Assembly: GCA_001556025.1 (NCBI GenBank)
Contig: LSIB01000156.1
Span: 1-64,000, forward strand
DNA length: 64,000 bases
Reading direction: 5' to 3'
Source of the DNA: Rhizobiales bacterium CCH3-A5
GTDB lineage: Bacteria; Pseudomonadota; Alphaproteobacteria; Rhizobiales; Beijerinckiaceae
In this document: positions 34,222 through 43,042 of the stretch, piece after piece
Numbering within the stretch: the stretch's first letter is position 1
Layout: each line of letters begins with the position of its first letter
Position numbers and translations under genes: made by a program
Notes under the pieces: model-generated
The model's database searches: none
What the model was told of the DNA's origin: nothing
Seen by the model: only the letters and a program-made list of their open reading frames with translations

Positions 34222-35196
34222 ATGACGCCCATGAGCCAGACCATGATTGTCCGCCCCCTCCCTGTCCGGCCCCTCGCGGTAGCCCTGCTGATGCTAGCGA
34301 CGGCGGGCTGCAGCGCGCGCGACGAGGTGCGCAACACGCGCGCGCTGGAGGCCGTCGCCTCGTCGTCCTCCGCGCCGGCATTCGAGGCCGCTCCGGCACC
34401 GGCCCGGGAGCTGCCGGCGTCGGCTGCGCTTCTGCGCCTGCCGCCGGGCACGGAGACGGCCCTGTCGGTCGGCGAACGCCGCGAGGGCGGGCGGCGCATC
34501 CAGGAGATAGCGCTGGCGCGGCGCGAGGGCGGCGAGCGCAACCGCTTGCTCCTCACGCTTCATGCCGGCCGGGCGGCCCTCGCCGAACGGCCGAGCGAGG
34601 CCGGGATCAGGGCCGAGCTCACTGATGCCTTTCCGGGCGAGAGCCCGCGCGTGCTGACGCAGCCGCGCCATAACGGCTTTGGACCCTATGGGCTGGCGCT
34701 CGTCGCCGGGCCGGGGCCGCGCCGCTGCGTCTATGCCTGGCAGTGGCTCGACGGCGCGGACGCCCGCCTGCGCAGCAGATTGGGCGGCGACGCCTCCTGG
34801 CGCGGCCTGATCTGCCGCGACGACGCCACGCTCGACCAGATCGCCAGCGGCTTCGACAGGCTCGACATCGGCAGCGCCAGCCGGGGCGAGACCAAGCCCG
34901 CGCCAGCGCGCCGCCCTGCGACAGCTCGCGCGGCGGAGAGACCCGCCACGCAGGGTCCGATCCTCACGCCGGAGCGCAACCAGCCTGCTCCGCAGGCGGC
35001 ATATGGCAGCGGGCGCTATCTCGCACCCGTCACAGCGCTGCCGCCCGGCGCGGCGCAGGCGGCCGGACAGGCAGCGCCCGCGCTCGATGCCAGCCTGCCG
35101 GCCGAGGCCTATCGCGGCCCGACGACACGCTCTGCGACGGGCGCCCCGGCGCGCGTCATCGCGCTGCATGGCCGCGCGCCGTCACCGACCGACTGA
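34222..35196 (+). CDS. bcsN: Putative lipoprotein, BcsN-like cellulose biosynthesis protein
   Basis: A 324-residue protein beginning with a hydrophobic segment and a lipobox-like site, LLMLATAGC with Cys30, suggesting membrane anchoring after lipidation. The conserved-looking core, about residues 75-220, includes AFPGESPRVLTQPRHNGFGP, YGLALVAGPGPRRCVYAWQW and a second Cys in WRGLICRDD. The C-terminal 100 residues are Pro/Ala-rich and likely disordered. BcsN lipoproteins of this kind are known from rhizobial cellulose loci, where they are needed for cellulose production. The assignment rests on gene position plus these traits. Alternative starts exist at 34231 and 34243. Confidence 0.62.
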   Translation: MTPMSQTMIVRPLPVRPLAVALLMLATAGCSARDEVRNTRALEAVASSSSAPAFEAAPAPARELPASAALLRLPPGTETALSVGERREGGRRIQEIALARREGGERNRLLLTLHAGRAALAERPSEAGIRAELTDAFPGESPRVLTQPRHNGFGPYGLALVAGPGPRRCVYAWQWLDGADARLRSRLGGDASWRGLICRDDATLDQIASGFDRLDIGSASRGETKPAPARRPATARAAERPATQGPILTPERNQPAPQAAYGSGRYLAPVTALPPGAAQAAGQAAPALDASLPAEAYRGPTTRSATGAPARVIALHGRAPSPTD

Positions 35197-35245
35197 GACC
35201 TTAGCCGCCTTCAACCGTTTGTCCGCCCATCCGAGAGGCCAGCCC

Positions 35246-37549
35246 ATGTCGCGCCGCATCCTCCTCATCGAAGACGATCCGATCTCGCAGGACATCATCC
35301 GCTCGCTGCTGGTCGGCCAGGGGCATGAGGTGGATGTCGTCACCGACGGCTTCGGCGCGCTCGATCGCGCCCGCCGGACCCGCTACGACGCGGCGCTGAT
35401 CGACTATCATTTGCCGGAAATGGACGGCTACACGCTCGGCCGCCTGCTTTGCGGGCAGCATGCGAGCGAGGGCGCAACACCGGTGCTGATCGGACTCACC
35501 GCCGACCGGAACGGGCTGGCGGCGCGGCGCGGCTCGGACGCGGTGTTCAAGGCGATCCTGCCCAAGCCGATCAAGCCGGCGGACCTGTTCGAGACGCTCG
35601 AGCGGCTCTGCGCCGGCGCGCAGGCCGGCGGCTCGGGCGCGGCCGGAGCCGCTCCGCGCGAGGCGACGCTGTCGCTCTGGCGCAATCACGGACTGCCGCT
35701 GCATCCGCGCGCCTGCATCTGCCCGGCTCCGACGCCGGAGCAGGCGACGGCGCTGGCTCTGTGCTTCGAACTGGTCGAGCCCGCGCAGGCCGAACTCGTC
35801 ATCCTGCTCGAGCGCCACGGCATCAACGAGGCGATCCGGATCTCGCGCCGCGATCCCGAGCGTAAGCGGCCGGTGATCGGGCTCTGCGACGACCATGCCG
35901 ATATCTGCGACGGATTGTTCAAGGTCGCCGACGGGGAGAGCTGGCGCAAGGTCGCGACGCTGCTCGGCGCCAGCCCTGTCCGGATCGCCGCGCCCGCGCC
36001 GACCGAGGCCAGCGTGATCGTGCTGACGCCGCCCGCGGCGAAGGTCGAAGCGCCCTCCGCGCCGGTTGCCGAAGCGGCCCCACAGACGGAGCCCGCCGCC
36101 AGGACCGCGCCGGCCGGCGCGCCCGCCCCCGCGCTGCGGCCGATCCTGCTCGACGGCGTCGCCACGCCGCTTTCGACCCTGCGCTCCGCAATCGAGAGCC
36201 ATCTGCGCCGTCCGCTCACCGAGGCGAACGGCGCCCGCGAGCTTCTGACGCACACGCTGGCCGCCCTCTCGGACGTGCTGCTGGTCACCGAGACCGTGGT
36301 CGACTACCTGAAGGAGCCTATGCCGCAGGACACCAGCCAGACCGGGTTCGACCCCGCCGAACTGGTAGAGAACGCCGTCACCATGATCCGCGACGTCGCG
36401 CCGGCAGGCGCGCCGCGCCTCGCCTGGCGCATCGACGCCTCCGTGCCCGGCCATGTGCGGGGCGACGCGCACCGCCTCAGCCAGATCCTGCTGACCATGC
36501 TCGACGACGCAGCGCATCTTGGACCGGGTTCCGCGACGCTGCATGTCGGCTTCGCCGATGGCGACGATCCGGCTCTCGGCTTCAGGCTGGCGCATCTGCC
36601 CGAAGCAGCGACGGACGCCGTCGCGGCCTGCCGGCACGACGCCGGCGTGATCGCGCAATTGCGGACGATCCGTTCGGCGACGCTGCGGCGGCTGATCGCG
36701 CTCGTCGGCGGGGACGTCGCGCCCGAGGAGCGGGAGAGCGGCCCGCTGACCGGCTTCACCCTGCCGGCGACGCGCGAGGCCGCGCCGGCGAGGACGTCGC
36801 CGACAAGGACGTCGCCGATCGCCCCGGACAGCGGGCAGCCCGCCACAGCCGCAGCGCGCGTGCTGCTGGTCGATGACGGCGCGGTCGGCGGTGAGATGCT
36901 GACGCTGCTGCTGACGCAAGGCGGGCACAATGTCTGCCGCGCGCCCGATATCGAAGCGGCGAGCTTCGTCGCGACCGGCTCACGGCAGGACATCGCGCTG
37001 GTCGACGTCTCCGCGACGCCGGCGGCGCGGGAGACGGCGCTGACCGCCCTGCGCAGCTTGCGGCAGGCGCATGCGACGATGCCGCTGATCGTGATCACGT
37101 CGGGCCTCTCCGACCAGGACCATGCCGGTTTCGCGGCGCTGGGACGAACGACGCTGCTCGCCAAACCGTTCTCGCCCGAGACGCTGGCCGGCGCGATCGG
37201 CGAGGCCCTGCGCCAGTCCGCTCCTGACGCGCCCGAGCCGGCCCCGCTCGAACCCGTGCTCGACCACGCCATCCATGACGCGCTCGTCGCGGCGTTGGGG
37301 CAGGCCTCGGTCGAGCGGCTGACGCGGCAATTGCTCGGTGAGATCGCCACGCTCGCCGAGGCCGAGGGGTTCGACGCACAGCGCGCCGGCCGCATCGCCG
37401 AGCTCGCAAGCTGCGCCGCGATGCTCGGCCTCGCGGACCTCAACCGCGCCTGCGCGGCGACCGGGCGCGAGCCTGCCGCCTGCGTTGCGGTCAGGACTGC
37501 CCTGACGCGGGCGCAGGCCGCCGTCGCCGCCCTGCGCATGGCGGCCTGA
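35246..37549 (+). CDS. Multi-domain receiver protein with degenerate kinase and HPt modules
   Basis: A 767-residue cytoplasmic protein. The N-terminal receiver (residues 4-122) is intact, with Asp10/Asp11, phospho-acceptor Asp53 in ALIDYHLPEMDG and the Lys in ILPKPIKP. About residues 140-240 form a receiver-like fold without obvious catalytic residues. About 300-520 resemble a histidine-kinase core, but the H-box is not recognisable and the N-box reads ILLTMLDDAAHL, where an active kinase has NNA. A second receiver (about 535-655) has Asp587 in IALVDVSA. The C-terminal HPt-like bundle has Ala718 (IAELASCAAMLG) where the phosphorylatable His is expected. The ATG at 35246 gives MSRRILLIEDDPIS. 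It precedes a full hybrid kinase gene. Confidence 0.8.
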   Translation: MSRRILLIEDDPISQDIIRSLLVGQGHEVDVVTDGFGALDRARRTRYDAALIDYHLPEMDGYTLGRLLCGQHASEGATPVLIGLTADRNGLAARRGSDAVFKAILPKPIKPADLFETLERLCAGAQAGGSGAAGAAPREATLSLWRNHGLPLHPRACICPAPTPEQATALALCFELVEPAQAELVILLERHGINEAIRISRRDPERKRPVIGLCDDHADICDGLFKVADGESWRKVATLLGASPVRIAAPAPTEASVIVLTPPAAKVEAPSAPVAEAAPQTEPAARTAPAGAPAPALRPILLDGVATPLSTLRSAIESHLRRPLTEANGARELLTHTLAALSDVLLVTETVVDYLKEPMPQDTSQTGFDPAELVENAVTMIRDVAPAGAPRLAWRIDASVPGHVRGDAHRLSQILLTMLDDAAHLGPGSATLHVGFADGDDPALGFRLAHLPEAATDAVAACRHDAGVIAQLRTIRSATLRRLIALVGGDVAPEERESGPLTGFTLPATREAAPARTSPTRTSPIAPDSGQPATAAARVLLVDDGAVGGEMLTLLLTQGGHNVCRAPDIEAASFVATGSRQDIALVDVSATPAARETALTALRSLRQAHATMPLIVITSGLSDQDHAGFAALGRTTLLAKPFSPETLAGAIGEALRQSAPDAPEPAPLEPVLDHAIHDALVAALGQASVERLTRQLLGEIATLAEAEGFDAQRAGRIAELASCAAMLGLADLNRACAATGREPAACVAVRTALTRAQAAVAALRMAA

Positions 37550-37668
37550 CCTGAACTCAATTGACGCTTCGTTAACTACGCATGTGCTTGGATTTGCGGG
37601 GCTTTGCGTTTGCGAGGCCGGCTGCCGCGCCGTTCCGGTTCGCGGCGGAGAGCGGGGCTGACAGGCGC

Positions 37669-40600
37669 ATGACGACAGGATCGTGGCAGCTACGGTCGCG
37701 GCGCATCACCGCGCCGGCGATCCTCGTCGGCGTGCTGACGGCCGCGAGCCTGCTGATCGCGACCACAGGCTGGTTCCTCTGGCAATCGGGCCAGCGGGCG
37801 CTGCGCGACGCCGGGGCCACCACCGAGACGCTCGTCGCCGTGCTCGACCGGCACGCAGCCCGCATGATCGATTCCGTCCGGATCGTGATGACGACGGCCG
37901 GGCAGCAGCTCGGCCCCGATCCGTCCGACACGGTGCGACGCAGCTTCCTCGACGGCTGGCTCGCCGATGTGGCGCGCGGCCTGCCGCATCTGCACTCCGT
38001 CGCGTTGGTCGACCGCCGCAGCGGCGCGATCCTCTACGACTTCGTGCGGTCGCGGGAGGCCGGCGCCGGCCCGCTGGCGGCGCTGGCGGAGGTCGCGCGA
38101 GCCGACACGACAGAGGGCTTGCGCACGGGAAAGGCGGTTCTCGACGAGCCGTCGGGGCGCTGGCTGCTGCCGCTGAGCCGGATCGTTCCGCCGAGACAGG
38201 GCGTCGACGACACGATCGTCGTGGCGAATCTCTCACTGGCCTATCTCCAGGAGGTCTATGATTCGCTCAGCATCGGCGCCAACGGCACGGTCGTGCTGTT
38301 GCGCGACGACGGGACCATCCTGGCGCGACGACCCTATGACGCCAGCAAGGTCGGCCAGAACATCGTCGCCGGACCGCTGTTTCGCGACCATCTCCCGAAC
38401 AGGCCGAACGGCACCTTCCAGGCCCGCTCCACGATCGACGGCGTCGACCGCATCATCAGCTATCGCCGTCTTGATGCGACGGGCCTGGTCGCCGTGGTCT
38501 CGCTGTCGCAGGCGGAGGTTCTGGCGCGCTGGACGCAGGAGCTTTCCAGCGACTTTCTGGTCGCGGGCCTTTGCGCCATGTCGCTGCTCGGGCTCGGCCT
38601 GATGCTGATCCGCATGCTGCGCCAGCGCGACCGCGCCGACGCCCATCTGCGCACGACGCTGCAGCACATGCAGCAGGGACTGCTGATGGTCGGCCCCGAC
38701 CAGCGCACCGAACTCTACAATGCGAAGGCGCTCGAACTGCTCGACCTGCCCGAGGCGCTGATGGCCAGCCGCCCGCTGCCGGCCGAGGTCTTCGCCTGGC
38801 AGGACAGCCAGGGCGAGTTCGACGATCTGACGCCCCAAATGCGCGACAGCATCGTCCGGGGCGCGCTGGCGCAGACCCCAAGCTGCTACCAGCGAGCGCG
38901 GCGCAACGGCAGCGTGCTCGAGATCAGGACCACGCCTCTGCCCAATGGCGGGGCGGTGCGGACCTACACCGACGTGACCGAGCAGCGCCGGGCGATCGAC
39001 GAGATGAACGCCAGCGTCGCCTTCGCCAATACGCTGGTGAATTCAAGCCCCGACTGCATCCAGCTGCTCGATCTCGACGGCCACATCACCTTCATCAGCG
39101 ATCTCGGACAGGAGCTGTTCGAGATCGAGGATTTCGAGAGCGTGCGCGGCCGGCATTTCACGCTGCTCTTCCCGGAGGAGCACCGCACCCGCGTCGACCT
39201 CGCCCTGCGCCGGGTTCGCGGCGGCCAGACCGACCGGTTCATCCGGATGTGCCCGACGCTTGGCGGGGTTGCGCGCTGGTGGGAGTTCATCATCACGCCG
39301 GTCCACGAGATCGGCCGCGAGAGCGAACGGCTCTTCGTCGTCGCGCGCGACATCTCGGAGCGGCAGGCCCATGCCGACGAGCTGAGCCGAGCCAAGGAGG
39401 CGGCCGAGCGGGCGAGCCAGGCCAAGACGCAGTTCCTCGCCTCGATGAGCCACGAGATCCGCACGCCGCTGAACGCGATCCTTGGCTTCGCCGCGCTGGC
39501 GCGGGCGCGGCAGGGACGCGACCCCGAGCTCAGTCGCCAGATCGGGCTGATCGAGAAGGCCGGGGCCTCGCTGCTGACGATCCTGAACGACGTGCTCGAC
39601 CTGGCCAAGATCGAGGCCGGAAAGGTCGAACTCGAACTGCTGCCGCTCGATTTCGCGGAGCTGGCCGATGATTGCGTCGCGCTGACGCGCGGGCTCGCCG
39701 ACCAGAAGGGCCTGCGGCTCGACTGCGTCTTCGCCGCCGATTTCCCCGCCCGCATCGTCGCCGACGAGGCGCGGGTGCGTCAGGTGCTGCTGAACCTGCT
39801 CAACAACGCGGTCAAGTTCACGCCTTCAGGGACTGTGACGCTCTCGGTGGCGCGTTCGGCCGACGGGACGCGGATGGGCGTCTGCGTCAGCGACACCGGC
39901 ATCGGCATCTCGCAGGAGCGGATCGCGCATCTGTTCCAGGACTTCGTGCAGGTCGACGGTTCGATCAGCCGGCATTACGGTGGCACCGGGCTCGGGCTCT
40001 CGATCTCACGCCGGCTGGTCGAGCTGATGGGCGGGTCGATCGGCGTCGAGAGTGTCGTCGGCGAGGGCTCGCGCTTCCATTTCGACCTGCCGCTGGTCGA
40101 GGCCAGGGAGGATGAAGGCCGCAAGCGCCGCGACGAGGCCGTGCCGGCCGCCGCCATCGTCCCGCGCAGCATCCTGCTCGTCGACGATCTCAGCATCAAT
40201 CTGGAGATCGTCAGCGAGATGCTGCTCTCGGCCGGCCACAGGGTCGACCTCGCCGATAGCGGTCCCCAGGCGATCACGCTTTTTCGCGAGCGCCGGCACG
40301 AGATGATTCTGATGGATGTCCAGATGCCCGACATGGACGGGCTGGAGACGACGCGGCGCATCCGCGACATCGACGAGCCGGCGCGGCTCACGCCGATCGT
40401 GGCCCTGACCGCCAATGTCTTCTCGCAGCAGGTCGAAAGCTATCGCGACGCGGGCATGAACGACCATCTCGGCAAACCCTTCGGCCGCGACGCGCTGCTG
40501 GCCATGGTCGAGCGCTGGTCCGACCCGGAGAAACGACCGGCCTTACCGCCCGCCCCGCCGCCGGCCGACCCTGCGCCGGCCGCGCTCGACCGGGCCTGCC

Positions 40601-40914
40601 TCGACGAACTGACGCAACTTCTCGGCCCCGCCAAGGTGCGCGAACTGCTGCGGCGCTTCCGCACCGAATTGCCCGACCGGCTGCGCTCGGCCGCATCGTC
40701 GGCGCTGCGCGCCGACGCCCATGCGATGATCTCGACCGCCGGCCTGCTCGGCTTCGCCCGGCTTTCGGCAGCCGCGCGCGCGCTCGAACAGGCGGTCGAT
40801 ACGGGCGGCGACGTCGCGCCGCCTTTGACCAGCCTGCTCGCGGCCCGCAAGGCCGCGATCGCGACGCTCAACGACCTCCTCGCCTCCGCCGACGATGCGA
40901 GCCTCGCCGCCTGA
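37669..40914 (+). CDS. Hybrid sensor histidine kinase (dCache-PAS-HisKA-HATPase-REC-HPt)
   Basis: A 1081-residue membrane kinase. TM1 is about residues 16-38 and TM2 about 294-316; between them lies a periplasmic dCache-type sensor (LPHLHSVALVDRRSGAILYD, then SIGANGTVVLLRDDGTILAR). Two PAS-like domains follow (about 330-450 and 455-575). The phospho-acceptor is His595 in SMSHEIRTPLNAILGF. The ATPase has LLNLLNNAVKFT, DTGIGI and GGTGLGLSIS. The receiver has Asp883 (MILMDVQMPDMDG), and the C-terminal HPt carries His1018 (AHAMISTAGLLG). The whole phosphorelay is therefore in one protein. The ATG at 37669 is preferred over 37582 because it begins MTTGSWQLRSRR just before TM1. It lies 120 bases after the degenerate receiver protein. 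Confidence 0.88.
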   Translation: MTTGSWQLRSRRITAPAILVGVLTAASLLIATTGWFLWQSGQRALRDAGATTETLVAVLDRHAARMIDSVRIVMTTAGQQLGPDPSDTVRRSFLDGWLADVARGLPHLHSVALVDRRSGAILYDFVRSREAGAGPLAALAEVARADTTEGLRTGKAVLDEPSGRWLLPLSRIVPPRQGVDDTIVVANLSLAYLQEVYDSLSIGANGTVVLLRDDGTILARRPYDASKVGQNIVAGPLFRDHLPNRPNGTFQARSTIDGVDRIISYRRLDATGLVAVVSLSQAEVLARWTQELSSDFLVAGLCAMSLLGLGLMLIRMLRQRDRADAHLRTTLQHMQQGLLMVGPDQRTELYNAKALELLDLPEALMASRPLPAEVFAWQDSQGEFDDLTPQMRDSIVRGALAQTPSCYQRARRNGSVLEIRTTPLPNGGAVRTYTDVTEQRRAIDEMNASVAFANTLVNSSPDCIQLLDLDGHITFISDLGQELFEIEDFESVRGRHFTLLFPEEHRTRVDLALRRVRGGQTDRFIRMCPTLGGVARWWEFIITPVHEIGRESERLFVVARDISERQAHADELSRAKEAAERASQAKTQFLASMSHEIRTPLNAILGFAALARARQGRDPELSRQIGLIEKAGASLLTILNDVLDLAKIEAGKVELELLPLDFAELADDCVALTRGLADQKGLRLDCVFAADFPARIVADEARVRQVLLNLLNNAVKFTPSGTVTLSVARSADGTRMGVCVSDTGIGISQERIAHLFQDFVQVDGSISRHYGGTGLGLSISRRLVELMGGSIGVESVVGEGSRFHFDLPLVEAREDEGRKRRDEAVPAAAIVPRSILLVDDLSINLEIVSEMLLSAGHRVDLADSGPQAITLFRERRHEMILMDVQMPDMDGLETTRRIRDIDEPARLTPIVALTANVFSQQVESYRDAGMNDHLGKPFGRDALLAMVERWSDPEKRPALPPAPPPADPAPAALDRACLDELTQLLGPAKVRELLRRFRTELPDRLRSAASSALRADAHAMISTAGLLGFARLSAAARALEQAVDTGGDVAPPLTSLLAARKAAIATLNDLLASADDASLAA

Positions 40915-41011
40915 GGCCATCGGCGGCGCGGCCGCGTCGAAACACCCTTGCCACTGCCCATTTTTCAGGCTCAATCCCCAGCGGCACCGCGCTGCATGAT
41001 TGACGCACGCG

Positions 41012-41028
41012 TTGGCACATGGCTTGCT
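41012..41028 (+). promoter_or_regulatory. Sigma-54 (RpoN) promoter of the second peptide transporter
   Basis: TTGGCAC-atggc-TTGCT is a full match to the -24/-12 consensus TGGCAC-N5-TTGCW. Transcription should begin near 41040, leaving a leader of about 58 bases before the ATG at 41098. RpoN promoters need an enhancer-binding activator such as NtrC, so nitrogen-limitation control is likely. I did not find an obvious NtrC dyad in the 100 bases upstream, which includes the end of the kinase gene. Confidence 0.8.
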
Positions 41029-41097
41029 CGCGCCTCGGGGAACGAGCGGCGCCCATGCCGCCGGCATCGAAACGAACGCACCAAGCGGAGGTTTTCC

Positions 41098-42885
41098 ATG
41101 AAAGAGCACGAGATTCAGCATCTGGTCGATCAGGTGAAGGATGGCGGGCTGTCGCGGCGCAGCTTTATCCAGAAGGCGTTCGCACTGGGCGTCAGCGCGC
41201 CGATCGCAAGCCAGATCCTGCTCTGGAACGGCGTGGCCATGGCCAACGCCACCCTGCCCTACAAGCCGACCAAGGCCGGCGGCGGCGGGCCGCTCAAGGT
41301 GCTGCTCTGGCAGGCGCCGACGCTGCTGAACCCGCATTTCGCCAGCGGCACCAAGGATCAGATTGCCTCGCGCATCTTCTTCGAGCCGCTCGCCGGCTGG
41401 GACAAGGAGGGCAACCTGATCCCCTGCCTTGCGGCCGAGACGCCAAGCAAGGCCAATGGCGGCCTCTCCGCCGACGGCAAGGAGGTGACCTGGAAGCTGA
41501 AGCAGAATGTGAAATGGCATGATGGCAAGCCGTTCACCGCCGACGACGTCGTCTTCACCTGGGAGTATGCCAAGGAACCGGCGACGGCCGCCTACACCAC
41601 CGGCTCCTACACCAACATCACGGTGGAAAAGGTCGACACCCACACGATCAAGGTCATCTTCAAAGAGCCGACCCCGTTCTGGGCCGACCCGTTCGTCGGC
41701 ACCGTCGGCCAGATCCTGCCCAAGCACCTGTTCGCAGATTATGTCGGCGCCAAGTCGCGCGAGGCCCCGGCCAATCTGAAGCCCGTCGGCACCGGCCCCT
41801 ACAAGTTCGTCGACTTCAAGCCCGGCGACATCCTGACCTGCGAGCGCAACCCCGATTATCACGTCGCCAACCAGCCGCATTTCGACACGCTCGAGATCAA
41901 GGGCGGCGGCGACGCCGTTTCGGCGGCGCGCGCCGTGCTGCAGACCGGCGAATACGACTATGCCTGGAACCTGCAGGTCGAGGACGAGATCCTCAAGCGC
42001 ATGGAGACGGGCGGCCGCGGCAAGATCAGCGCCGTGACGGCTGGCGACGTCGAGTTCATCATCCTCAACACCACCGACCCGTGGACCGAGGTCGACGGCG
42101 AGCGCTCAAGCATCAAGACCAAGCATCCGACGCTGACCGACCCCAAGGTGCGCGAGGCGATCAACCTGCTGATCGACCGCGATTCGATCCAGAAGTTCAT
42201 CTACGGCCGCGGCGGCAACGCGACGGCGAGCTTCGTCAACGCGCCCGAGCAGTTCAAGTCGAAGAAGCTGAAATACGAATTCAGCATCGACAAGGCCAAC
42301 AAGATCCTCGACGACGCCGGCTACAAGCGCGGAGCCGACGGCATCCGCGAGAAGGACGGCAAGAAGCTGAAATACGTCTACCAGACGTCGATCAACGCGC
42401 CGCGCCAGAAGACGCAGGCGATCATCAAGCAGGCCTGCCAGCGGGCCGGCATCGACCTCGAGCTCAAGTCGGTCACCGCGTCGGTGTTCTTCTCCTCCGA
42501 CGTCGCCAATCCCGACACCTACACCAAGCTCTATGTCGACATGGAGATGTACACGACCACGCAGCCGCAGCCCGATCCGGAGCGCTTCCTCAACCAGTTC
42601 GTCTCCTGGGAGATCGCCACCAAGGAGAACAAGTGGCTGGGCCGCAACGTCTCGCGTTACAGCGACCCGAAGGCGGACGAAGCCTACAAGGCCGCCCAGA
42701 AGGAACTCGACCCGGCCAAGCGCGCCGCCTTGCTGATCACCGTCAACGAGATCTTCTGCGAGGCTCACGTGATCCTGCCGCTGCTCTCGCGCACGCGCGT
42801 CGCGGCGTCCGCGACCAACCTGATGCACGACCACAGCGGCTGGGACGTCGATAGCTGGAACATCGCGGCCTGGTATCGCGCCTGA
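41098..42885 (+). CDS. Peptide ABC transporter substrate-binding protein with Tat signal
   Basis: A 595-residue binding protein of extracellular family 5 (DppA/OppA). The N-terminus has a twin-arginine signal, SRRSFIQKAFALGVSAPIA with Arg20-Arg21, so it is likely folded in the cytoplasm and exported by Tat. The typical family-5 block is present (NVKWHDGKPFTADDVVFTWE), as are FADYVGAKSREAPANLKPVG TGPY-type motifs and NPDYHVANQPHFD. Relative to E. coli DppA it is about 60 residues longer. The start is supported by GCGGAGG about 9 bases upstream. It is served by a sigma-54 promoter and followed by a strong terminator before the permease genes. Confidence 0.92.
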   Translation: MKEHEIQHLVDQVKDGGLSRRSFIQKAFALGVSAPIASQILLWNGVAMANATLPYKPTKAGGGGPLKVLLWQAPTLLNPHFASGTKDQIASRIFFEPLAGWDKEGNLIPCLAAETPSKANGGLSADGKEVTWKLKQNVKWHDGKPFTADDVVFTWEYAKEPATAAYTTGSYTNITVEKVDTHTIKVIFKEPTPFWADPFVGTVGQILPKHLFADYVGAKSREAPANLKPVGTGPYKFVDFKPGDILTCERNPDYHVANQPHFDTLEIKGGGDAVSAARAVLQTGEYDYAWNLQVEDEILKRMETGGRGKISAVTAGDVEFIILNTTDPWTEVDGERSSIKTKHPTLTDPKVREAINLLIDRDSIQKFIYGRGGNATASFVNAPEQFKSKKLKYEFSIDKANKILDDAGYKRGADGIREKDGKKLKYVYQTSINAPRQKTQAIIKQACQRAGIDLELKSVTASVFFSSDVANPDTYTKLYVDMEMYTTTQPQPDPERFLNQFVSWEIATKENKWLGRNVSRYSDPKADEAYKAAQKELDPAKRAALLITVNEIFCEAHVILPLLSRTRVAASATNLMHDHSGWDVDSWNIAAWYRA

Positions 42886-42895
42886 TCCGGACACA

Positions 42896-42937
42896 GGGCC
42901 TCCGCGCGCCCCCGGCGCGCGGAGGCCCTGCTTTTTT
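42896..42937 (+). terminator. Rho-independent terminator after the binding-protein gene
   Basis: A perfect 15-bp GC-rich stem (left arm GGGCCTCCGCGCGCC, 42896-42910; right arm 42914-42928) with a 3-base loop is followed by TGC and six T residues (42932-42937). This is a textbook intrinsic terminator, 10 bases after the stop codon. Partial read-through would give high binding-protein and lower permease expression. Confidence 0.92.
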
Positions 42938-43042
42938 CCGTCGCCCCGATTATCGACGCGCATCGGCGGCGACCCGGACCTGACCATCCGATGCGCTCCG
43001 TTCACCACGGGCGATGCCGAGCGTCCAAAAGAGAACCGTTAC

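Noticed and set aside
37560..37600. TTGACG followed by AT-rich sequence as a sigma-70 promoter for the hybrid kinase
   Set aside because: A -35-like element is present but no convincing -10 at 16-18 bases; not strong enough to annotate.
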